Numbered from the stretch's first letter, positions 7,118 to 16,907 are shown. The stretch is DNA of 64,000 bases from Pseudomonas sp. Os17 (GCF_001547895.1 NZ_AP014627.1:2297501-2361500), one strand, 5' to 3'. The notes: a model not told the origin generated them from the sequence alone. Translations and numbers: made by a program.

Positions 7118-8740
7118 CTAGAGGTTTTTCGCCAGGTCGCGCAGGACGAACTTCTGGATCTTGCCGGTGGAGGTCTTGGGCAAGGTGCTGAAGACCACGG
7201 TACGCGGCACCTTGAAGCCCGCCAGGTGTTCGCGGCAGAAAGCGATGATCTCGGCTTCGCCCACGTCCTGGTGATCGGCCTTGAGGGTGATGAAGGCGCA
7301 GGGGGTTTCGCCCCATTTTTCGTCGGGCCGGGCCACCACCGCCGCTTCCAGCACCGCCGGGTGGCGATAGAGCACACCTTCCAGCTCAATGGTGGAGATG
7401 TTCTCGCCGCCGGAAATGATGATGTCCTTGAGCCGGTCGCGGATTTCGATATAGCCGTCCGGGTGGGTCACCCCCAGGTCGCCGGTATGGAACCAGCCGC
7501 CCTCGAAGGCTTCGGCGGTGGCGCTGGGGTTCTTCAGGTAGCCCTTCATCACGGTGTTGCCGCGCATGAAGATCTCGCCGATGGTCTGGCCGTCCCGGGG
7601 CGTGGGTTCGAGGGTTTTCGGATCAGCCACCATCAGCCCTTCCAGGGTCGGGTAGCGCACGCCCTGGCGTGACTTGATCTGCGCCCGCTGCTCCAGCGGC
7701 AGCTCGTCCCAGGCGGCGTGCCAGGCACACAGGGTCACTGGGCCATAGACCTCGGTCAGGCCGTAGACGTGGGTGACCTTGATGCCCATCTCCTCCACGG
7801 CGCCGATCACCTTGGCCGGTGGCGCGGCCCCGGCGACCATGGCGTTGACCGGGTGGTCGATGGCCGCCTTGGCCGATTCCGGCATGTTCACCAGGGCATT
7901 GAGCACGATGGGCGCGCCGCACAGGTGGGTGATCTGGTGCTCGCGGATCAGGTTGAGGATCTTCTGCGGATCGACCCGGCGCAGGAACACATGCACCCCG
8001 CCCAGGGCGGTGACGATCCACGGGTAGCACCAGCCGTTGCAGTGGAACATCGGCAGGGTCCAGAGGTACACCGGGTGGTTGCCCATGGCCCAGATCATCT
8101 GGTTGCCCAGGGAATTGAGGTAGGCGCCGCGGTGGTGATAGACCACGCCCTTGGGGTTGCCGGTGGTGCCCGAGGTGTAGTTCAGGGCAATGGCCTGCCA
8201 TTCGTCTTCCGGCCACTGCCAGGGGTACTCCGGGTCGCCCTCGGCGAGAAAAGCCTCGTAGTCCAGGTCGCTGACCGCCTGGCCTTCGCCGTATTCCGGA
8301 TCGTCGACATCGATCACCAGCGGCGGGTGATCGAGCATGGCCACGGCCGCGTGGATCACCCCGTGGAACTCGCGGTCGGCGATCAGCACCTTGGCCTCGC
8401 CGTGGGCCAGCATGAAGGCGATGGCCTCGGCGTCCAGGCGCACGTTGAGGGCATTGAGCACGGCGCCGATCATCGGCACGCCAAAATGCGCTTCGAGCAT
8501 CGCCGGGATGTTCGGCAGCATCACCGCCACGGTGTCGTTCTTGCCGATGCCGCGCCCGGCCAGGGCCGAAGCCAGGCGCCGGCAGCGGCTGTAGGTCTGG
8601 GCCCAGGTGCGGCGGATCGAACCGTGGATCACCGCCGGATACTCGGGGTAAACCGCAGCGGTGCGTTCGATGAAGCTCAAGGGGGAGAGGGCGATATGGT
8701 TGACGGCAGACGGCGCGAGGCCTTGCTCGTAGATGGACAT
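7118..8740 (-). CDS. AMP-dependent acyl-CoA synthetase
   Basis: 540 aa from ATG at 8740 (MSIYEQGLAPSAVNHIALSP). It activates a carboxylic acid to acyl-AMP and then to the CoA thioester. The adenylate-forming P-loop NYTSGTTGNPKGV lies near residues 187-199, the A5 region reads HVYGLTEVYGP, the A7 hinge FHTGDLGVTHPDGYIEI and the catalytic-lysine loop TSTGKIQKF near the C-terminus. This is the medium/short-chain fatty acyl-CoA ligase group common in Pseudomonas. It lies upstream of the acyl-CoA dehydrogenase on the same strand, so the two probably act in sequence on one fatty or branched acid. The divergent two-component pair upstream is a candidate regulator. Confidence 0.92.
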   Translation of the reverse strand: MSIYEQGLAPSAVNHIALSPLSFIERTAAVYPEYPAVIHGSIRRTWAQTYSRCRRLASALAGRGIGKNDTVAVMLPNIPAMLEAHFGVPMIGAVLNALNVRLDAEAIAFMLAHGEAKVLIADREFHGVIHAAVAMLDHPPLVIDVDDPEYGEGQAVSDLDYEAFLAEGDPEYPWQWPEDEWQAIALNYTSGTTGNPKGVVYHHRGAYLNSLGNQMIWAMGNHPVYLWTLPMFHCNGWCYPWIVTALGGVHVFLRRVDPQKILNLIREHQITHLCGAPIVLNALVNMPESAKAAIDHPVNAMVAGAAPPAKVIGAVEEMGIKVTHVYGLTEVYGPVTLCAWHAAWDELPLEQRAQIKSRQGVRYPTLEGLMVADPKTLEPTPRDGQTIGEIFMRGNTVMKGYLKNPSATAEAFEGGWFHTGDLGVTHPDGYIEIRDRLKDIIISGGENISTIELEGVLYRHPAVLEAAVVARPDEKWGETPCAFITLKADHQDVGEAEIIAFCREHLAGFKVPRTVVFSTLPKTSTGKIQKFVLRDLAKNL

Positions 8741-8822
8741 GGTTCGGGTACCCGGTGGCTGATTATTAGCTCTATTGGCCGAGGCTTGGGTGGCGCGTGC
8801 TGTGTACCTGAGGGACACCCAC

Positions 8823-8938
8823 TGCAGGAGCCGGCTCGCCGGCGAAGGCGATCTCAAGAACACCCTGGCCCGTAGGAGCTGGCTTGCCGGCGAAAGCGCT
8901 CTCACGGGCCCCTTCGCTGGCAAGCCAGCTCCTACGGG
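8823..8938. repeat. REP cluster upstream of acyl-CoA synthetase
   Basis: Two forward REPs (GCAGGAGCCGGCTCGCCGGC; GTAGGAGCTGGCTTGCCGGC) are followed by one inverted half ending CCAGCTCCTACGG. They sit in the 376-bp divergent gap. The rest of that gap (8990-9116) is AT-rich and probably holds the promoter of the sensor-kinase gene, but no clear box was identified. Confidence 0.85.
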
Positions 8939-9116
8939 CCAGGCGATCCTTATCAGGCGTTCCTTACAGGTACACAGCACACCCAGCGAAAGCTCGGTGA
9001 CTTATCCGGGGTCTTTTATATACTGTTTGTCGATTGATATGGAAGTACTACCTGAGTTGTATAGTAGTTTTACTATATTGAGAAAATCGCTGTTGCCACC
9101 CACAGGTTGATCGACC

Positions 9117-11018
9117 ATGCCCACCTCCACCCACCTGAGCCGCTGGTTGCAGCTACAGCGCCAAGGCCAGTTGCCGGACTCGCCCTGGCTGGGCCACGAC
9201 CCGCAGCCGAGCCTGCTGCTGGACGCCCGGGCGCAGCCGCTGGACCTCAACCCGGCACTGCGCCAGTGGCTGGACGATGCGGCCACTGGCGATCTCGCGG
9301 CCCTGCTGCCGATCAACCATGCGGCCCTGGTGCGCGCCTGCCTGGAGCAGCAGCGTGCCATCGAACAGGTGGAGGCCCAGTGGGGCGAACGCATCCTGCT
9401 CTGGAGCTTCATTCCCGACCCCCTGCACCAGCGGGTGCTGGCGCGCTGTCAGGAGGCCACCGCCCAGGTCCAGGCCGAGCGCGACTCGGCCCGGGCCCGG
9501 CGCCTGTACCGGCTGATCACCGAGAACACCACCGACCTGATTTCCCGGCACACCCCGGACGGCCGCTTCCTCGATGCCTCGCCGGCGTCCTGGACCCTGT
9601 TGGGCTACTGGCCCGAACAACTGCGCGGCCTGCTGGCCCGCAGCCTGTTCCACAGCCAGGGCCTGGCCGGGCTGATGCAGCGCACCCGCGACGCCCTGGA
9701 GCAGGACGGCTACCACACCATGACCTACCGCATCCGCCATCGCGACGGTCATTACCTGTGGTTCGAAACCGCCTGCCGGGGCATCCGCGACACCTACACC
9801 GGCACCGTGGTGGAAGTGGTGGCGGTGTCCCGGGACATCACCGCCCGGGTCCAGGCCGAGGAGAACAAACGGCGCCTGGCCGAAGTGGTAGAGGCCAACC
9901 CCGACCCGGTGCTGTTCATCCAGCCCGGCGGCGCGGTGACCTACCTCAACCCGGCGGCGCGGCGCACCCTGGGGCTGGCGGCCGATCAGGCGATGCCCGG
10001 CCTGGCCTCGATACTCAGCGCGCACGTGCTGGACAGCCTGCAGCGCGAGGGCTGGGAGCGCGCCGAGCGCAGCGGCCGCTGGAGCATCGAGGCGCGCCTG
10101 CAACCGCCGGCCGGCGGCGCCTCGGTGCCGGTGTCGCTGATGCTCCTGGCCCACCGCGCGGCCAGTGGCGAGCGCTTCTATTCCCTGGTGGCCCACGACC
10201 AGAGCGAGCGCGAACTGCGCGAGGCCCAGCAGCGCCATCACCAGGACGAACTGGCCCACAGCGCGCGGCTGGTGACCCTGGGCGAACTGGCCTCGGGCAT
10301 CGCCCATGAGATCAACCAGCCCCTGGCCGCAGTGGTCAATTACGCCAATGCCAGCCAACGTTACCTGCAAGCCCTGGACACCCAGCCCGAAGCCGCGCAC
10401 AAGGTCGCCCAGGGCCTGGAGCGAATCGCCGAACAGGCGACCCACGCCGCCGAAGTGATCAAGCGCCTGCGGGCCTTCCTGCGCAAGGGCGGGCGCCGGG
10501 TGCAGGCCCTGGACCTCGCCGAGGTGGCCCGGGAAACCGTGCGCCTGTGTGCCTGGGAAGCCCAGGCCAGCCAGGTGACGATCGACTTGCACCTGGCGGA
10601 TAATCTGCCGCCGGTGTACGCCGATCGGGTGCTGCTGGAGCAGGTGCTGCTGAACCTGCTGCGCAACGCCATCGAAGCCAATCGCGAAGTGCATGGGCAG
10701 CAGGGCTCGCACATTGTCCTGGCGGCCGAGGCGAGGAGCGAAGGCGGGGTGCAGATCAGCGTCAGCGACCAGGGCCCCGGGGTCTGTGCCGAGCAACTGC
10801 CGCAGCTGTTCACCCCGTTCTACACCAGCAAGGCCAACGGCCTGGGGCTCGGGCTGTCCATGAGCCGCAGCATCGTCGAGGGCTTTGGCGGCGACTTGCA
10901 GGCCCACCCCCAGGCGGTGGGCCTGCGCATGTGCTGCCGGCTGCCGGCCAGCGCCCCGGCCGACCCCCCGGCAACTTCCCAGGCAACTTCCCCCGCAACG
11001 ACAGGAGCAAGGCAATGA
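9117..11018 (+). CDS. PAS-domain sensor histidine kinase
   Basis: 633 aa, without obvious membrane segments, so probably cytoplasmic. The domains in order are a short N-terminal region, a PAS/PAC module at about 125-245 (LITENTTDLISRHTPDGRFL ... GHYLWFETACRGI), a second PAS at about 255-370 and a HisKA domain with the phospho-acceptor in ELASGIAHEINQPL (His397). A HATPase domain follows, with an N box (LLNLLRNAIEAN), a G1 box (DQGPGV) and GLGLGLSMSRSIVE. The H-box style and FixJ partner place it near FixL-type kinases, but no haem-binding signature was recognised. The stop codon overlaps the response-regulator start by 4 bp (ATGA). It is divergent from the acyl-CoA synthetase. Confidence 0.93.
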   Translation: MPTSTHLSRWLQLQRQGQLPDSPWLGHDPQPSLLLDARAQPLDLNPALRQWLDDAATGDLAALLPINHAALVRACLEQQRAIEQVEAQWGERILLWSFIPDPLHQRVLARCQEATAQVQAERDSARARRLYRLITENTTDLISRHTPDGRFLDASPASWTLLGYWPEQLRGLLARSLFHSQGLAGLMQRTRDALEQDGYHTMTYRIRHRDGHYLWFETACRGIRDTYTGTVVEVVAVSRDITARVQAEENKRRLAEVVEANPDPVLFIQPGGAVTYLNPAARRTLGLAADQAMPGLASILSAHVLDSLQREGWERAERSGRWSIEARLQPPAGGASVPVSLMLLAHRAASGERFYSLVAHDQSERELREAQQRHHQDELAHSARLVTLGELASGIAHEINQPLAAVVNYANASQRYLQALDTQPEAAHKVAQGLERIAEQATHAAEVIKRLRAFLRKGGRRVQALDLAEVARETVRLCAWEAQASQVTIDLHLADNLPPVYADRVLLEQVLLNLLRNAIEANREVHGQQGSHIVLAAEARSEGGVQISVSDQGPGVCAEQLPQLFTPFYTSKANGLGLGLSMSRSIVEGFGGDLQAHPQAVGLRMCCRLPASAPADPPATSQATSPATTGARQ

Positions 11019-11650
11019 CAAGTGAGGCGCAGCAGCTGGTGTACGTGGTCGACGACGACCCGGGCATGCTCGACTCCACGGTCTGGCTCCTGGAGTCGGT
11101 GGGGCTCAAGGCCGTGCCCTTCACCAGCGGCCGGGAGTTTCTCGAACACTGCGACCCCAGCCTCAATGCCTGCGTGCTGCTGGATGTGCGCATGCCCGGC
11201 ATGGGCGGCCTGAATGTCCAGGAAGAGCTGCGCCAGCGCGATATCCACCTGCCGCTGATCTTTGTCAGCGGCCACGCCGACGTGCCCATCGTGGTCCGTG
11301 CCTTCAAGGCCGGCGCGGTGGATTTCATCGAGAAGCCCTACAACGAACAGCTGCTGCTGGACAGCGTGCAGCAGGCCCTGAGCCGCGCCGACCGTCATCA
11401 GAGCCAGAGCGCCGGGCAGGCCCGGGTGCAGGCGCTGCTGGAGAGCCTGACGCCGCGGGAGAAGGACGTGCTGCTGCCCCTGGTGCAGGGCTACAGCAAC
11501 CGCGAGATCGCCGAACAGCTGGGGGTCAGCATCAAGACCATCGACCTGTATCGCTCACGGGTGATGAAGCGCATGCAGGCCGAGCACCTGCCGCAACTGG
11601 TGGGCATGGCGATTGCCGCCGGCCTGGTGGACCCGCTGCAACTGCGCTGA
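11015..11650 (+). CDS. FixJ-type response regulator (REC-LuxR HTH)
   Basis: 211 aa. The receiver domain has the acidic pair (VVDDDPG), phospho-acceptor Asp in VLLDVRMPGMGG, Thr/Ser in FVSGHADV and Lys in FIEKPYNEQ. The C-terminal LuxR-type helix-turn-helix reads LTPREKDVLLPLVQGYSNRE then IAEQLGVSIKTIDLYRS. AGGAG precedes the ATG, which overlaps the kinase stop codon, so kinase and regulator are translationally coupled cognate partners. The likely targets are the divergent acyl-CoA genes; this is inferred from position only. The gene converges on tetR with only 3 bp between stop codons. Confidence 0.94.
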   Translation: MTSEAQQLVYVVDDDPGMLDSTVWLLESVGLKAVPFTSGREFLEHCDPSLNACVLLDVRMPGMGGLNVQEELRQRDIHLPLIFVSGHADVPIVVRAFKAGAVDFIEKPYNEQLLLDSVQQALSRADRHQSQSAGQARVQALLESLTPREKDVLLPLVQGYSNREIAEQLGVSIKTIDLYRSRVMKRMQAEHLPQLVGMAIAAGLVDPLQLR

Positions 11651-11653
11651 GGC

Positions 11654-12250
11654 TCAGGCCACCGCGCTGTGCAGCGGCGCGCCACCCAGCAGGCGCTCGA
11701 TGGCGCCGCTGAGCAGGTTTTCCAGCAGCGCCTCACGTTCACGCTCGGCCAGCGGTTGCTCGCTGAACCAGCTGGGGGCGCTGTTGAGCAGGTTGGCCAG
11801 GGCATGGGCGGCGGCGCGCTGGGCTTGCGGGCCAAGGCTGGGCGGGGTGCCCAGCAGTTGCAGCAGCTGTTGCTCATAACGCTCGCGCAATTGCCCGACC
11901 CGCACCTGCTGGTCGGGATTGAGGCAGCCGCTGTCACGTTCCACCAGGCGAAAATGCCGCGGCAATTCCCGGTGCAGCTTCAGGTGGGCGCGAATCAGCG
12001 CCGGCAGGCAGTCGCCCTGCAACTTGCGCCGTTGCAGGCGCTTGAGGGTGCTGTGCAGCTCATCGAAGAACTCTTCGATCAGGTCCAGCAGCAGGTGCTG
12101 CTTGCTCGGGTAATGGTGGTACAGCGAGCCCGGGGTCAGCCCCAGATGGCTCGCCAGCTCACGCATGCCGACCTGGCCGAAGCCCTTGCTGGCGAACAGC
12201 TCCAGGGCCTTGTCGCGGCTTTCGGCAAAGCGTGAGCAGCGCTCAGCCAT
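11654..12250 (-). CDS. TetR-family transcriptional regulator
   Basis: 198 aa starting MAERCSRFAESRDKALELF. The N-terminal TetR helix-turn-helix is clear (GFGQVGMRELASHLGLTPGS, then LYHHYPSKQHLL), followed by an all-helical ligand domain. The start at 12250 overlaps the end of the upstream hydroxyacyl-CoA dehydrogenase gene by 8 nt, so the two form a coupled operon. A local repressor responding to an acyl-CoA or fatty acid is plausible but unproven. Confidence 0.9.
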   Translation of the reverse strand: MAERCSRFAESRDKALELFASKGFGQVGMRELASHLGLTPGSLYHHYPSKQHLLLDLIEEFFDELHSTLKRLQRRKLQGDCLPALIRAHLKLHRELPRHFRLVERDSGCLNPDQQVRVGQLRERYEQQLLQLLGTPPSLGPQAQRAAAHALANLLNSAPSWFSEQPLAEREREALLENLLSGAIERLLGGAPLHSAVA

Positions 12251-13094
12251 AGTGATGGAAACCCCGACCGGTCTTGCGCCCCAGGTAACCGGCGGCAACC
12301 ATTTCCTTGAGCAGCGGCGCGGGGCGGTACTTGCTGTCGTTGAAGCCGTCGTAGAAGGCTTCGAGGATCGCCAGCAGGGTGTCCAGGCCGATCAGGTCGG
12401 CCAGGGCCAGCGGGCCGATCGGCTGGTTGCAGCCCAGGCGCATGCCGGCGTCGATGTCCTCGGCGCTGGCCAGGCCTTCCTGGAACACCAGGATCGCCTC
12501 GTTGATCATCGGCACCAGGATGCGGTTGACCACAAAACCCGGGCGGTTGCCGGCGGTGATCGCGGTCTTGCCCAGGCGCTCGGCCATATTCATGGCCAAC
12601 GCGTGGGTCGCGTCGCTGGTCTGCAGGCCGCGGATCACCTCGATCAGGCCCATCACCGGCACCGGGTTGAAAAAATGCAGGCCGATGAAACGCTCCGGCG
12701 CGCTGACGCTGGCGGCCAGTTGGGTGATCGACAGCGACGAGGTGTTGGAGGCGATCACGCACTCGGCGCTGACCTGGGCGGCGATTTGCTGCAACACCTT
12801 GAGCTTGAGGTCGAGGTTCTCGGTGGCGGCTTCGATCACCAGCTGCGCGTCCTTGAGCGCACTGTAGTCGGTGCTGATGCGGATCCGACCCAAGGCGGCG
12901 AGCTTGTCGCCTTCGCTCAGGGTGCCCTTGCTCACCTGCCGGTCGAGGTTCTTGCCGATGGTGGCCAGGGCCTTTTCCAGGGCGCCCTGGGCGATGTCCA
13001 GCAGGGTCACGTCGAAGCCCGCCTGGGCGCAGACCTGGGCAATGCCGTTGCCCATGGTGCCGGCGCCGATCACCCCGATATTCGCAAGATTCAT
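12243..13094 (-). CDS. hbd: 3-hydroxybutyryl-CoA / 3-hydroxyacyl-CoA dehydrogenase
   Basis: 283 aa, the normal size of single-function enzymes. It oxidises (S)-3-hydroxyacyl-CoA with NAD. The N-terminal Rossmann motif is IGVIGAGTMGNGIAQ; the catalytic region holds SNTSSLSITQLA and the His motif GLHFFNPVPVMGLIEVI; the C-terminal domain has GNRPGFVVNRILVPMINEA and GPLALADLIGLD. The ending GRGFHHYG is typical. It is co-transcribed with tetR (overlapping) and divergent from the araC-type gene 171 bp away. It fits a beta-oxidation or short-chain acid role alongside the dehydrogenase and synthetase to the left. Confidence 0.94.
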   Translation of the reverse strand: MNLANIGVIGAGTMGNGIAQVCAQAGFDVTLLDIAQGALEKALATIGKNLDRQVSKGTLSEGDKLAALGRIRISTDYSALKDAQLVIEAATENLDLKLKVLQQIAAQVSAECVIASNTSSLSITQLAASVSAPERFIGLHFFNPVPVMGLIEVIRGLQTSDATHALAMNMAERLGKTAITAGNRPGFVVNRILVPMINEAILVFQEGLASAEDIDAGMRLGCNQPIGPLALADLIGLDTLLAILEAFYDGFNDSKYRPAPLLKEMVAAGYLGRKTGRGFHHYG

Positions 13095-13265
13095 CTTCAG
13101 CTCTTCCTTTGTTCATGGCCTTCGCGGAGCATGGCGCGGTTGCCTTGCCCAGCGCGTTATCCAGCGCGAGTCTAGAGCCGCACACGGTGGCCGGCCTATG
13201 CCGAAAGCGGTCAAGGGTGCTGGCGTTTTTTGCCATAGGTCCTGCTACGGGAGCACAGCCTCTAC

Positions 13266-14279
13266 ATGCGTGAAACGGATTCGGTCGCGGTCTACTTTGT
13301 CCGGGTGATGACCCACGCCCTGCGTGAGCAGCCGCAGCGGCTGGCGGCGGTACTGAGGGAGGCCGGCATCGACCCGGCGCTGCTCGACCAGCCTCGGGCG
13401 CGGGTGCCCGGCAGCGCCTTTGCCGCCCTGTGGCTGATCCAGATCCGCGAATTGCAGGACGAATTCTTCCAGCTCGACTCCCGTGGCATGCCGCCGGGGG
13501 CCTTTGCCCTGATCTGCCGCGGACTGATCCAGGAACCCAACCTGGAGAAGGCCCTGCGCCAGTGCCTGAACAACTTTGGCCTGTTTTTACGGGACGTCGG
13601 CGCCCACCTCAGCGTGCGCGGCAAGCGCGCGGTGATCAGCGTTGAAAGCCACTGCGCCGACCCGCTGCGCGGCCACTACGCCGAAGAAACCCTGCTGGTG
13701 CTGATCATCAGCCTGCTGTGCTGGCTGGGCGGGCGGCGGATCCCCATCGACCGCGCCGACTTTCGCCATTCCCGCCTGAGCCTCAGCGACGATGCGCTGC
13801 TGTGGGGCAGCAACCTGAGCTGGAACGCCGGGCGCACCGAGATCGAATTCGCCAGCCGCTTCCTGCGCCTGCCGGTGGTCCAGGACCTGGCCTCGCTCAA
13901 GGTCTTCCTGCGCAGCGCCCCGCAATGGCTGGTGATCCGTTTTCGCAACCAGCACGGCCTGACCCGCCAGGTGCACCAACGCCTGCGGGGCAGCCACTAC
14001 AGCCAGTGGCCGACCCTGGAAGCCTTCGCCCGCGAAGTGCAGATGAGCGCCAGCACCCTGCGCCGGCGCCTGGAGCGCGAGGGCGGCTCCTATCAGGAGA
14101 TCAAGGACGAAGTGCGTCGCGGCGTCGCCGTCGAACTGCTGCGCCGCACCCACGTCAGCATCAGCGAGATTGCCGAACTGACCGGCTTCCAGGAGCCCAG
14201 CGCCTTCCACCGCGCGTTCAAGAAATGGACCGGCGAAAGCCCCGGACGCTACCGCGCCCGCCTCAACCCCACCCTTTAG
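13266..14279 (+). CDS. AraC-family regulator (Arabinose_bd type)
   Basis: 337 aa. The N-terminal ~200 residues (FVRVMTHALREQPQRLAAVL ... NLEKALRQCLNNFGLFLRDV) match the helical effector domain of the OruR/ArgR-like AraC branch. The C-terminal tandem HTH reads VQMSASTLRRRLEREGGSYQ, then ISEIAELTGFQEPSAFHRAF and WTGESPGRYR. It is divergent from hbd, so it probably regulates that operon. The stop codon TAG is also the first three bases of the tandem-repeat array that follows. Confidence 0.9.
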   Translation: MRETDSVAVYFVRVMTHALREQPQRLAAVLREAGIDPALLDQPRARVPGSAFAALWLIQIRELQDEFFQLDSRGMPPGAFALICRGLIQEPNLEKALRQCLNNFGLFLRDVGAHLSVRGKRAVISVESHCADPLRGHYAEETLLVLIISLLCWLGGRRIPIDRADFRHSRLSLSDDALLWGSNLSWNAGRTEIEFASRFLRLPVVQDLASLKVFLRSAPQWLVIRFRNQHGLTRQVHQRLRGSHYSQWPTLEAFAREVQMSASTLRRRLEREGGSYQEIKDEVRRGVAVELLRRTHVSISEIAELTGFQEPSAFHRAFKKWTGESPGRYRARLNPTL

Positions 14280-14916
14280 CCGCTGCCGCAGGCTGCGCAC
14301 GGCTCCGCAGGAGACGCGGGGGACTTCTCAGACGCTGAAGATTCGACTGGAGATCGCCAGGCAAGGTCCTGCGGGCCTTTGCGCAGCTTCGCCAAGGCTC
14401 AGCAGCGGCTACACAGACCGCAGGGATCGCAGGGACGCGTCCTGTAGCCGCTGCCGCAGGCTGCGAACGGCTCCGCAGGAGACGCGGGGAATTTGAAGGC
14501 GCTGAAGATTCGCCGGGAGATCGCCAAGCAAGGCCCTGCGGGCCTTTGCGCAGCTTCGCCAAGGCTCAGCAGCGGCTACACAGACCGCAGGGGGGGCGCA
14601 GGGGCGGTTCCTGTAGCCGCTGCCGCAGGCTGCGCACGGCTCCGCAGGAGACGCGGGGATTTTGAAGGCGCTGAAGATTTGGCGGGAGATCGCCAGGCAA
14701 GGCCCTGCGGGCCTTTGCGCAGCTTCGCCAAGGCTCAGCAGCGGCTACACAGAGCGCAGGGATCGCAGGGGCGGTTCTTGTAGCCGCTGCCGCAGGCTGC
14801 GCACGGCTCCGCAGGAGACGCGGGGGACTTCCAAGGCGCTGAAGATTCGGCGGGAGGTCGCCAGGCAAGGCCCTGCGGGCCTTTGCGCAGCTTCGCAGGC
14901 TCAGCAGCGGCTACAG
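14277..14916. repeat. Tandem array of four ~168-bp hairpin repeats
   Basis: Copies start at 14277, 14445, 14614 and 14781, giving periods of 168, 169 and 167. Each opens TAGCCGCTGCCGCAGGCTGC and ends with the inverse CAGCAGCGGCTA, with inner GGCTCCGCAGGAGACGCGGG, GAAGATTCG.CGGGAGATCGC and GCGGGCCTTTGCGCAGC blocks, so each unit folds into a long hairpin. The array fills the whole gap between the convergent araC-type gene and acoR. No gene is present in it. Confidence 0.93.
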
Positions 14917-14929
14917 GTTTTCATTGGGG

Positions 14930-16798
14930 TTAGACCGGGCTGCGGCCGGGCATCTGGATGCCGTGCTGCTGCACGCGGCGGTACAGGGTGGCGCGGGAGA
15001 TGCCCAGGGCCTTGGCCGCCGCCACGGGTTTCCAGCGGTGGCGCACCAGGGCATCCAGCAGGGCCTGGCGTTCGGGGCTGGTGGCGCTTTCCTGGGCGGG
15101 CAGGGCGCCTTCGGCTGATGTGCCGCGCAGTTGTTCGGGCAAGTCATGCAGTTGGATCAGCGGCCCTTCGCACACGGCGCAGGCGTAGCGCAGCACGTGG
15201 CGCAGTTGCCGCACGTTGCCCGGCCAGCGGTAGCCCAGCAGGCATTCCAACGCCGCATTGCCCAGTTGCACCGGCGCGCCGCAGCGCTTGGACTCCTCTT
15301 CGACTATCTGGGTGATCAGTGCCAGCCGGTCGCTGCGTTCGCGCAGCGGCGGCAGCTGAAAGCGCGCGCCACCGAGGCGGAAATACAGGTCTTCGCGAAA
15401 GCTGCCCTCGGCCACCAGGGCTTCCAGGTCGCGGTGGGTGGCGCAGATCACCTGGATATCCACCGCCTTGCGTTGCGCGGCCCCCAGCGGTGCCACTTCA
15501 CCCTCGGCCAGCACCCGCAGCAGGCGCGTCTGCAAGGCCAGGGGCATGTCGCCAATCTCATCGAGGAACAGGGTGCCGCCATCGGCCTGTTGCAGCAGCC
15601 CCTGCATGCCCTTGCTCGACGCACCGGTAAAGGCTCCGGCGACATAGCCAAACAGCTCGCTCTCGATCAGGTTCTCGGGAATCGCCGCGCAGTTCACCGC
15701 GACAAAGGGCCGGTCCCGGCGCTGGCTGGCCTGGTGCAATTGGCGGGCGAAGACTTCCTTGCCGGAACCGGTCTCGCCCTGGATCAGCACCGGCAAATGC
15801 CGGTCCTTGACCCGCACCGCCAGGCGCAGGCTCTGTTCCACCCGCGGGTCCAGCGACTCGCCGGCCAGGCTCAGGCGCGGGCGACTCTGGGGACGGCGCG
15901 GCGCCTGCAAGCGGCCATGCAGCTCGGCGGACAGCGGGCACAGGACCTCGTCCCGGGCGCGTTGCAACAGTTGCGGGTCGAACACCTGGGCGATGTGCTG
16001 CGGCAACTGGCCATAGCGGCGCAGCAGGTAGTGGCGCGCTGCCGGGTTCAGGGCCCGCAGGCAGCCGTCGTCGTCCCAGGCCAGCAGGTAGTCCGGCTGG
16101 CTGTCGACATAACCCGGGCTGGCATGGGCCCGCAGCACCCAGTAGCCCTGGGCGCTGTTCATGAAGAACGCCTGTTCGATCTCCCGGGCGCTCTGCACCA
16201 CCATCTGCCGGATCAGGTGCTGGGAACGGCGGTCATCCGGGGAGCGCACCGCCGACACGTCCAGCACCCCCAGCAGCTCGCCCTGGGGATCGAACACCGG
16301 GGCGGCGGAGCAGGTCAGGCCGATGAAGGCGGCACGAAAATGATCGCGCTTGTGCACGGTGATCGGCGTGCGCGCGGTGAGCACCGCGGCCACGCCGCAG
16401 GTGCCTTCTTCACCCTCCGACCAGCAGGTGCCCAGGTACAGCCCGGCCTTGCGGCAGTCGTTGCGCAGGGTGGATTCCACCCGGTAGTCGATGGTCTGGC
16501 CCTGGGCGTCGGTGAGCAGCACGCAGTAGTCGGCGTCGCGCACCCGGCCATGCAGGCGCGCCACTTCTTCGCTGGCGATGCGCAGGAACAGCTCGGAGCG
16601 CTCGCGGCATTCCTTGAGCACGTTTTCCGAGAGGATGCGCGGCCCCTGCAGCGAACCGGGGTCCAACTGGTGCTGCTCCATGGAGCGCCGCCAGGAGTCG
16701 AGGATCAGGCTCGGCACCGGCGCCTGGGGCAGGTGCGCGGCGTTCTTCAGGACCCGGCTGACGCAGTCCACATGGGCTTTGGAATGTGCGGAAAGCAT
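14930..16798 (-). CDS. acoR: Sigma-54-dependent acetoin catabolism activator AcoR
   Basis: 622 aa. The N-terminal sensory half (about 60-240, GAF-like: [37 protein letters not shown]) is followed by an AAA+ domain. That domain has Walker [14 protein letters not shown] (about 340), the sigma-54 contact loop GAFTGA (about 389) and Walker [13 protein letters not shown] Fis-type HTH ends the protein ([20 protein letters not shown]). The architecture equals AcoR of Pseudomonas, Ralstonia and Bacillus, which senses acetoin or acetaldehyde and activates acoXABC. It is divergent from acoX with a 355-bp gap holding a -24/-12 promoter and two palindromes. Confidence 0.94.
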   Translation of the reverse strand: MLSAHSKAHVDCVSRVLKNAAHLPQAPVPSLILDSWRRSMEQHQLDPGSLQGPRILSENVLKECRERSELFLRIASEEVARLHGRVRDADYCVLLTDAQGQTIDYRVESTLRNDCRKAGLYLGTCWSEGEEGTCGVAAVLTARTPITVHKRDHFRAAFIGLTCSAAPVFDPQGELLGVLDVSAVRSPDDRRSQHLIRQMVVQSAREIEQAFFMNSAQGYWVLRAHASPGYVDSQPDYLLAWDDDGCLRALNPAARHYLLRRYGQLPQHIAQVFDPQLLQRARDEVLCPLSAELHGRLQAPRRPQSRPRLSLAGESLDPRVEQSLRLAVRVKDRHLPVLIQGETGSGKEVFARQLHQASQRRDRPFVAVNCAAIPENLIESELFGYVAGAFTGASSKGMQGLLQQADGGTLFLDEIGDMPLALQTRLLRVLAEGEVAPLGAAQRKAVDIQVICATHRDLEALVAEGSFREDLYFRLGGARFQLPPLRERSDRLALITQIVEEESKRCGAPVQLGNAALECLLGYRWPGNVRQLRHVLRYACAVCEGPLIQLHDLPEQLRGTSAEGALPAQESATSPERQALLDALVRHRWKPVAAAKALGISRATLYRRVQQHGIQMPGRSPV

Positions 16799-16890
16799 GA
16801 AGGCCTCCGGTTGCAGCTTCTTATCGTTGTCGGCGCATTAAGCGCCGATCCGCCGCCCTGGACAAGCACCGAACGCCGCCGGGACGGCAG

Positions 16891-16907
16891 TGAGACGCAA
16901 CGTCTCA
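16891..16907. promoter_or_regulatory. Candidate AcoR upstream activating site 1
   Basis: A perfect palindrome, TGAGAC-GCAAC-GTCTCA, lies ~138 bp upstream of the -24 element of the aco promoter. That is a normal distance for an enhancer-type activator. Binding by AcoR is inferred from position and from the second, near-identical site. Confidence 0.7.

Noticed and set aside
9153..11021. 622-codon minus-strand open frame opposite the histidine kinase
   Set aside because: Antisense shadow; the kinase on the plus strand has all expected motifs and is coupled to its regulator.
14277..14916. CRISPR array
   Set aside because: The units are ~168 bp and contiguous, with no short repeat/unique spacer alternation and no cas genes nearby. 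The same applies to 63159-63640.
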